DNA of 64,000 nt, taken from contig JBBELK010000014.1 of assembly GCA_037783545.1 (NCBI GenBank), forward strand, positions 57,430 to 121,429. Direction: 5' to 3'. The notes beneath the pieces were generated by a model. That model did no database searches. It saw nothing but the letters and a program-made list of their open reading frames with translations, and was not told the origin of the DNA. Each line of letters starts with the position of its first letter. Within the stretch, counting starts at the first letter, position 1. This DNA is from Henricia sp. BOLD:AAB3569. Taxonomy: Eukaryota; Echinodermata; Asteroidea; Spinulosida; Echinasteridae. Below, piece by piece: positions 56,813 to 64,000 of the stretch. A program made the translations under genes and the position numbers.

Positions 56813-58450
56813 GTCTGTCCCAAATGCCGGCAAATTTGGAAATCAAGGAATTTTCCAACCAACTTTAAATTTTGCATGCTCCAAACTGTATATATTCCGC
56901 ACTTGTCATGCAAAATTGACAGATTTTCGCTGGGAAATGACGGAGACATTTCAGAGTTTAGGGAAAACGGAGCTCGGCTGCGTGGTTATTCCCCTAACCG
57001 TGGCTGTTGGGACACCCTGCGCCGCGCTGGTGTACATTTGTACGGCCGTTGACTCACCCCAGATTGTGACGGGAATTAGGTCAAAGTGTGTCCCAAATGC
57101 CGGCAAATTTGGAAATCAAGGAATTTTCCAACCAACTTCAAATTTTGCATGCTCCAAACTGTATATATTCCGCACTTGTCATGCAAAATTGACAGATTTT
57201 CGCTGGGAAATGACGGAGAAATTTCAGAATTTAGGGAAAACGGAGCTCGGCTGCGTGGTTATTCCCCTAACCGTGGCTGTTGGGACACCCTGCGCCGCGC
57301 TGGTGTACATTTGTACGGCCGTTGACTCACCCCAGATTGTGACGGGAATTAGGTCAAAGTGTGTCCCAAATGCCGGCAAATTTGGAAATCAAGGAATTTT
57401 CCAACCAACTTTAAATTTTGCATGCTCCAAACTGTATATATTCCGCACTTGTCATGCAAAATTGACAGATTTTCGCTGGGAAATGACGGAGAAATTTCAG
57501 AGTTTAGGGAAAACGGAGCTCGGCTGCGTGGTTATTCCCCTAACCGTGGCTGTTGGGACACCCTGCGCCGCGCTGGTGTACATTTGTACGGCCGTTGACT
57601 CACCCCAGATTGTGACGGGAATTAGGTCAAAGTCTGTCCCAAATGCCGGCAAATTTGGAAATCAAGGAATTTTCCAACCAACTTTAAATTTTGCATGCTC
57701 CAAACTGTATATATTCCGCACTTGTCATGCAAAATTGACAGATTTTCGCTGGGAAATGACGGAGACATTTCAGAGTTTAGGGAAAACGGAGCTCGGCTGC
57801 GTGGTTATTCCCCTAACCGTGGCTGTTGGGACACCCTGCGCCGCGCTGGTGTACATTTGTACGGCCGTTGACTCACCCCAGATTGTGACGGGAATTAGGT
57901 CAAAGTGTGTCCCAAATGCCGGCAAATTTGGAAATCAAGGAATTTTCCAACCAACTTCAAATTTTGCATGCTCCAAACTGTATATATTCCGCACTTGTCA
58001 TGCAAAATTGACAGATTTTCGCTGGGAAATGACGGAGAAATTTCAGAATTTAGGGAAAACGGAGCTCGGCTGCGTGGTTATTTCCCTAACCGTGGCTGTT
58101 GGGACACCCTGCGCCGCGCTGGTGTACATTTGTACGGCCGTTGACTCACCCCAGATTGTGACGGGAATTAGGTCAAAGTGTGTCCCAAATGCCGGCAAAT
58201 TTGGAAATCAAGGAATTTTCCAACCAACTTTAAATTTTGCATGCTCCAAACTGTATATATTCCGCACTTGTCATGCAAAATTGACAGATTTTCGCTGGGA
58301 AATGACGGAGACATTTCAGAGTTTAGGGAAAACGGAGCTCGGCTGCGTGGTTATTCCCCTAACCGTGGCTGTTGGGACACCCTGCGCCGCGCTGGTGTAC
58401 ATTTGTACGGCTGTTGACTCACCCCAGATTGTGACGGGAATTAGGTCAAA
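56813..58450 (+). repeat. Higher-order repeat: 819-bp three-monomer block duplicated
   Basis: AAAGTCTGTCCC at about 56,809 and 57,628 and CAGAATTTAGGG at about 57,226 and 58,045 are each 819 bp apart, as are the TTTAAATTTTGC variants between them. Confidence 0.94.
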
Positions 58451-60646
58451 GTGTGTCCCAAATGCCGGTAAATTTGGAAATCAAGGAATTTTCCAACCAA
58501 CTTTAAATTTTGCATGCTCCAAACTGTATATATTCCGCACTTGTCATGCAAAATTGACAGATTTTCGCTGGGAAATGACGGAGAAATTTCAGAGTTTAGG
58601 GAAAACGGAGCTCGGCTGCGTGGTTATTCCCCTAACCGTGGCTGTTGGGCAACCCTGCGCCGCGCTGGTGTACATTTGTACGGCCGTTGACTCACCCCAG
58701 ATTGTGACGGGAATTAGGTCAAAGTGTGTCCCAAATGCCGGCAAATTTGGAAATCAAGGAATTTTCCAACCAACTTCAAATTTTGCATGCTCCAAACTGT
58801 ATATATTCCGCACTTGTCATGCAAAATTGACAGATTTTCGCTGGGAAATGACGGAGAAATTTCAGAGTTTAGGGAAAACGGAGCTCGGCTGCGTGGTTAT
58901 TCCCCTAACCGTGGCTGTTGGGACACCCTGCGCCGCGCTGGTGTACATTTGTACGGCCGTTGACTCACCCCAGATTGTGACGGGAATTAGGTCAAAGTGT
59001 GTCCCAAATGCCGGCAAATTTGGAAATCAAGGAATTTTCCAACCAACTTCAAATTTTGCATGCTCCAAACTGTATATATTCCGCACTTGTCATGCAAAAT
59101 TGACATATTTTCGCTGGGAAATGACGGAGAAATTTCAGAGTTTAGGGAAAACGGAGCTCGGCTGCGTGGTTATTCCCCTAACCGTGGCTGTTGGGACACC
59201 CTGCGCCGCGCTGGTGTACATTTGTACGGCCGTTGACTCACTCCAGATTGAGACGGGAATTAGGTCAACGTGTGTCCCAAATGCCGGCAAATTTGGAAAT
59301 CAAGGAATTTTCCAACCAACTTCAAATTTTGCATGCTCCAAACTGTATATATTCCGCACTTGTCATGCAAAATTGACAGATTTTCGCTGGGAAATGACGG
59401 AGAAATTTCAGAGTTTAGGGAAAACGGAGCTCGGCTGCGTGGTTATTCCACTAACCGTGGCTGTTGGGACACCCTGCGCATGCGCCGCGCTGGTGTACAT
59501 TTGTACGGCCGTTGACTCGCCCCAGATTGTGACGGGAATTAGGTCAAAGTGTGTCCCAAATGCCGGCAAATTTGGAAATCAAGGAATTTTCCAACCAACT
59601 TCAAATTTTGCATGCTCCAAACTGTATATATTCCGCACTTGTCATGCAAAATTGACAGATTTTCGCTGGGAAATGACGGAGACATTTCAGAGTTTAGGGA
59701 AAACGGAGCTCGGCTGCGTGGTTATTCCCCTAACCGTGGCTGTTGGGACACCCTGCGCCGCGCTGGTGTACATTTGTACGGCCGTTGACTCACCCCAGAT
59801 TGTGACGGGAATTAGGTCAAAGTGTGTCCCAAATGCCGGCAAATTTGGAAATCAAGGAATTTTCCAACCAACTTCAAATTTTGCACGCTCCAAACTGTAT
59901 ATATTCCGCACTTGTCATGCAAAATTGACAGATTTTCGCTGGGAAATGACGGAGAAATTTCAGAGTTTAGGGAAAACGGAGCTCGGCTGCGTGGTTATTC
60001 CCCTAACCGTGGCTGTTGGGACACCCTGCGCCGCGCTGGTGTACATTTGTACGGCCGTTGACTCACCCCAGATTGTGACGGGAATTAGGTCAAAGTGTGT
60101 CCCAAATGCCGGCAAATTTGGAAATCAAGGAATTTTCCAACCAACTTCAAATTTTGCATGCTCCCAACTGTATATATTCCGCACTTGTCATGCAAAATTG
60201 ACAGATTTTCGCTGGGAAATGACGGAGAAATTTCAGAGTTTAGGGAAAACGGAGCTCGGCTGCGTGGTTATTCCCCTAACCGTGGCTGTTGGGACACCCT
60301 GCGCCGCGCTGGTGTACATTTGTACGGCCGTTGACTCACCCCAGATTGTGACGGGAATTAGGTCAAAGTGTGTCCCAAATGCCGGCAAATTTGGAAATCA
60401 AGGAATTTTCCAACCAACTTCAAATTTTGCATGCTCCAAACTGTATATATTCCGCACTTGTCATGCAAAATTGACAGATTTTCGCTGGGAAATGACGGAG
60501 AAATTTCAGAGTTTAGGGAAAACGGAGCTCGGCTGCGTGGTTATTCCCCTGACCGTGGCTGTTGGGACACCCTGCGCATGCGCCGCGCTGGTGTACATTT
60601 GTACGGCCGTTGACTCACCCCAGATTGTGACGGGAATTAGGTCAAA

Positions 60647-63111
60647 GTGTGTCCCAAATGCCGGCACATTTGGAAATCAAGGAATTTTCCAACCAACTTC
60701 AAATGTTGCATGCTCCAAACTGTATATATTCCGCACTTGTCATGCAAAATTGACAGATTTTCGCTGGGAAATGACGGAGAAATTTCGGAGTTTAGGGAAA
60801 ACGGAGCTCGGCTGCGTGGTTATTCCCCTAACCGTGGCTGTTGGGACACCCTGCGCATGCGCTGGTGTACATTTCTACGGCCGTTGACTCACCCCAGATT
60901 GTGACGGGAATTAGGTCAAAGTGTGTCCCAAATGCCGGCAAATTTGGAAATCAAGGAATTTTCCAACCAACTTCAAATTTTGCATGCTCCAAACTGTATA
61001 TATTCCGCACTTGTCATGCAAGATTGACAGATTTTCGCTGGGAAATGACGGAGAAATTTCAGAGTTTAGGGAAAACGGAGCTCGGCTGCGTGGTTATTCC
61101 CCTAACCGTGGCTGTTGGGACACCCTGCGCCGCGCTGGTGTACATTTCTACGGCCGTTGACTCACCCCAGATTGTGACGGGAATTAGGTCAAAGTGTGTC
61201 CCAAATGCTGGCAAATTTGGAAATCAAGGAATTTTCCAACCAACTTCAAAATTTGCATGCTCCAAACTGTATATATTCCGCACTTGTCATGCAAAATTGA
61301 CAGATTTTCGCTAGGAAATGACGGAGAAATTTCAGAGTTTAGGGAAAACGGAGCTCGGCTGCGTGGTTATTCCCCTAACCGTGTCTGTTGGGACACCCTG
61401 CGCCGCGCTGGTGTACATTTGTACGGCCGTTGACTCACCCCAGATTGTGACGGGAATTAGGTCAAAGTGTGTCCCAAATGCCGGCAAATTTGGAAATCAA
61501 GGAATTTTCCAACCAACTTTAAATTTTGCATGCTCCAAACTGTATATATTCCGCACTTGTCATGCAAAATTGACAGATTTTCGCTGGGAAATGACGGAGA
61601 CATTTCAGAGTTTAGGGAAAACGGAGCTCGGCTGCGTGGTTATTCCCCTAACCGTGGCTGTTGGGACACCCTGCGCCGCGCTGGTGTACATTTGTACGGC
61701 TGTTGACTCACCCCAGATTGTGACGGGAATTAGGTCAAAGTGTGTCCCAAATGCCGGCAAATTTGGAAATCAAGGAATTTTCCAACCAACTTCAAATTTT
61801 GCATGCTCCAAACTGTATATATTCCGCACTTGTCATGCAAAATTGACAGATTTTCGCTGGGAAATGACGGAGAAATTTCAGAGTTTAGGGAAAACGGAGC
61901 TCGGCTGCGTGGTTATTCCCCTAACCGTGGCTGTTGGGACACCCTGCGCATGCGCCGCGCTGGTGTACATTTGTACGGCCGTTGACTCACCCCAGATTGT
62001 GACGGGAATTAGGTCAAAGTGTGTCCCAAATGCCGGCACATTTGGAAATCAAGGAATTTTCCAACCAACTTCAAATGTTGCATGCTCCAAACTGTATATA
62101 TTCCGCACTTGTCATGCAAAATTGACAGATTTTCGCTGGGAAATGACCGAGAAATTTCGGAGTTTAGGGAAAACGGAGCTCGGCTGCGTGGTTATTCCCC
62201 TAACCGTGGCTGTTGGGACACCCTGCGCATGCGCTGGTGTACATTTCTACGGCCGTTGACTCACCCCAGATTGTGACGGGAATTAGGTCAAAGTGTGTCC
62301 CAAATGCCGGCAAATTTGGAAATCAAGGAATTTTCCAACCAACTTCAAATTTTGCATGCTCCAAACTGTATATATTCCGCACTTGTCATGCAAGATTGAC
62401 AGATTTTCGCTGGGAAATGACGGAGAAATTTCAGAGTTTAGGGAAAACGGAGCTCGGCTGCGTGGTTATTCCCCTAACCGTGGCTGTTGGGACACCCTGC
62501 GCCGCGCTGGTGTACATTTCTACGGCCGTTGACTCACCCCAGATTGTGACGGGAATTAGGTCAAAGTGTGTCCCAAATGCCGGCAAATTTTGAAATCAAG
62601 GAATTTTCCAACCAACTTCAAAATTTGCATGCTCCAAACTGTATATATTCCGCACTTGTCATGCAAAATTGACAGATTTTCACTAGGAAATGACGGAGAA
62701 ATTTCAGAGTTTAGGGAAAACGGAGCTCGGCTGCGTGGTTATTCCCCTAACCGTGTCTGTTGGGACACCCTGCGCCGCGCTGGTGTACATTTGTACGGCC
62801 GTTGACTCACCCCAGATTGTGACGGGAATTAGGTCAAAGTGTGTCCCAAATGCCGGCAAATTTGGAAATCAAGGAATTTTCCAACCAACTTTAAATTTTG
62901 CATGCTCCAAACTGTATATATTCCGCACTTGTCATGCAAAATTGACAGATTTTCGCTGGGAAATGACGGAGACATTTCAGAGTTTAGGGAAAACGGAGCT
63001 CGGCTGCGTGGTTATTCCCCTAACCGTGGCTGTTGGGACACCCTGCGCCGCGCTGGTGTACATTTGTACGGCTGTTGACTCACCCCAGATTGTGACGGGA
63101 ATTAGGTCAAA
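60647..63111 (+). repeat. Higher-order repeat: 1,372-bp five-monomer block, duplicated in part
   Basis: Monomers starting 60,647, 60,921, 61,194 and 61,467 match 62,019, 62,293, 62,566 and 62,839 (offset 1,372): AAATGTTGC, CATGCAAGATTGAC, TCAAAATTTGC with TAG and GTGTCTGTTGGG, then TTTAAAT with GAGACATTT. After that the two series diverge. A related pair is at 55,721-56,266. Confidence 0.92.
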
Positions 63112-64000
63112 GTGTGTCCCAAATGCCGGCAAATTTGGAAATCAAGGAATTTTCCAACCAACTTTAAATTTTGCATGCTCCAAACTGTATATATTCCGCA
63201 CTTGTCATGCAAAATTGACAGATTTTCGCTGGGAAATGACGGAGAAATTTCAGAGTTTAGGGAAAACGGAGCTCGGCTGCGTGGTTATTCCCCTAACCGT
63301 GGCTGTTGGGACACCCTGCGCCGCGCTGGTGTACATTTGTACGGCCGTTGACTCACCCCAGATTGTGACGGGAATTAGGTCAAAGTGTGTCCCAAATGCC
63401 GGCAAATTTGGAAATCAAGGAATTTTCCAACCAACTTCAAATTTTGCATGCTCCAAACTGTATATATTCCGCACTTGTCATGCAAAATTGACAGATTTTC
63501 GCTGGGAAATGACGGAGAAATTTCAGAGTTTAGGGAAAACGGAGCTCGGCTGCGTGGTTATTCCCCTAACCGTGGCTGTTGGGACACCCTGCGCCGCGCT
63601 GGTGTACATTTGTACGGCCGTTGACTCACCCCAGATTGTGACGGGAATTAGGTCAAAGTGTGTCCCAAATGCCGGCAAATTTGGAAATCAAGGAATTTTC
63701 CAACCAACTTCAAATTTTGCATGCTCCAAACTGTATATATTCCGCACTTGTCATGCAAAATTGACAGATTTTCGCTGGGAAATGACGGAGACATTTCAGA
63801 GTTTAGGGAAAACGGAGCTCGGCTGCGTGGTTATTCCCCTAACCGTGGCTGTTGGGACACCCTGCGCCGCGCTGGTGTACATTTGTACGGCCGTTGACTC
63901 ACCCCAGATTGTGACGGGAATTAGGTCAAAGTGTGTCCCAAATGCCGGCAAATTTGGAAATCAAGGAATTTTCCAACCAACTTTAAATTTTGCATGCTCC

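Larger units (their letters stand above)
42275..64000 (+). repeat. 273-bp satellite array, 80 monomers, continuing past the window
   Basis: Aligned on TGTGTCCCAAATGCC, monomers start at 42,291, 42,564, 42,837 and so on to 63,931. Start-to-start distances are 273 (55 times), 279 (11), 274 (10) and 272 (3), which sum exactly to the span. All monomers are in one orientation and differ by only a few bases. The first half is related to the relics at 23.6 and 39.7 kb; the second half (AAATGACGGAGAAATTTC through GTTGACTCACCCCAG) is seen only here. The 279 and 274 forms carry CTGCGCATGCGC; the 272 form has lost one A in CAAGGAATTTTCC. One reading frame is open through runs of 273- and 279-bp monomers, giving frames of up to about 4.8 kb (56,118-60,887), but 272/274 monomers and TAG codons (47,894, 56,112, 61,312, 62,684) break it. 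No introns, signal peptide or known domain are seen, so it is treated as non-coding. Confidence 0.98.

Overview
This is eukaryotic, almost certainly animal DNA. It has no dense gene order, operons or ribosome binding sites. It is built from short inverted-repeat (MITE/foldback) elements, minisatellites, decayed tRNA-like sequences and a very large satellite array. The mixture (TTAA-, TA- and 8-bp-flanked miniature elements, frequent TAGGCCTA words, long hairpins) would fit a marine invertebrate deuterostome such as an echinoderm. That is an impression from composition, and the species cannot be named from the sequence.

Layout. Positions 1-24,670 are a mosaic of dispersed elements in unannotatable AT-rich DNA: a 41-bp minisatellite (235-1,056), foldbacks, a duplicated palindrome-rich module at 6.2-8.3 kb, and at least twelve MITE-like elements. 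Several are nested, and one copy of a dispersed repeat carries an expanded minisatellite. Positions 24,671-35,520 hold four long elements (A-D) head to tail, each starting with CTAGAGCT-like sequence (TAGAGCT in C) plus a hairpin and, in A, B and D, ending in an AAGAAG-type tail (C ends in a shorter one). They carry many copies of the CRE octamer TGACGTCA or near versions, sometimes fused to a CACGTG E-box. Comparing copies gives filled/empty site pairs that define two inserted MITEs. Positions 35,521-42,274 hold further MITEs, a nearly identical inverted MITE pair, diverged relatives of the satellite, a promoter-like E-box palindrome with TATA box, and a short frameshifted acidic reading frame. 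From 42,275 to the window end is one unbroken satellite array of 80 monomers (the last cut by the window).

Satellite. The basic monomer is 273 bp. By counting start-to-start distances I find 55 intervals of 273, 11 of 279, 10 of 274 and 3 of 272. The 279 and 274 forms carry a TGCGCATGCGC palindrome absent from the rest. Because 273 is 91 codons, one frame stays open over many monomers (up to about 4.8 kb), but the 272/274 forms and recurrent TAG stops break it. I treat the array as satellite DNA, not a gene. Multi-monomer blocks (3-, 4- and 5-monomer) are duplicated, which indicates unequal exchange. Half of the monomer is recognisably related to two-copy relics at 23.6-23.9 kb and 39.7-40.0 kb.

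Coding content is minimal. The two best candidates are a Cys-rich CXC-type exon (20,133-20,297) lying inside a large foldback, and the frameshifted acidic N-terminal frame at 41,740-41,900. No complete protein-coding gene can be supported. The most interesting material is structural: the higher-order satellite, its candidate ancestors, the A-D tandem elements and the foldback with the Cys-rich exon.
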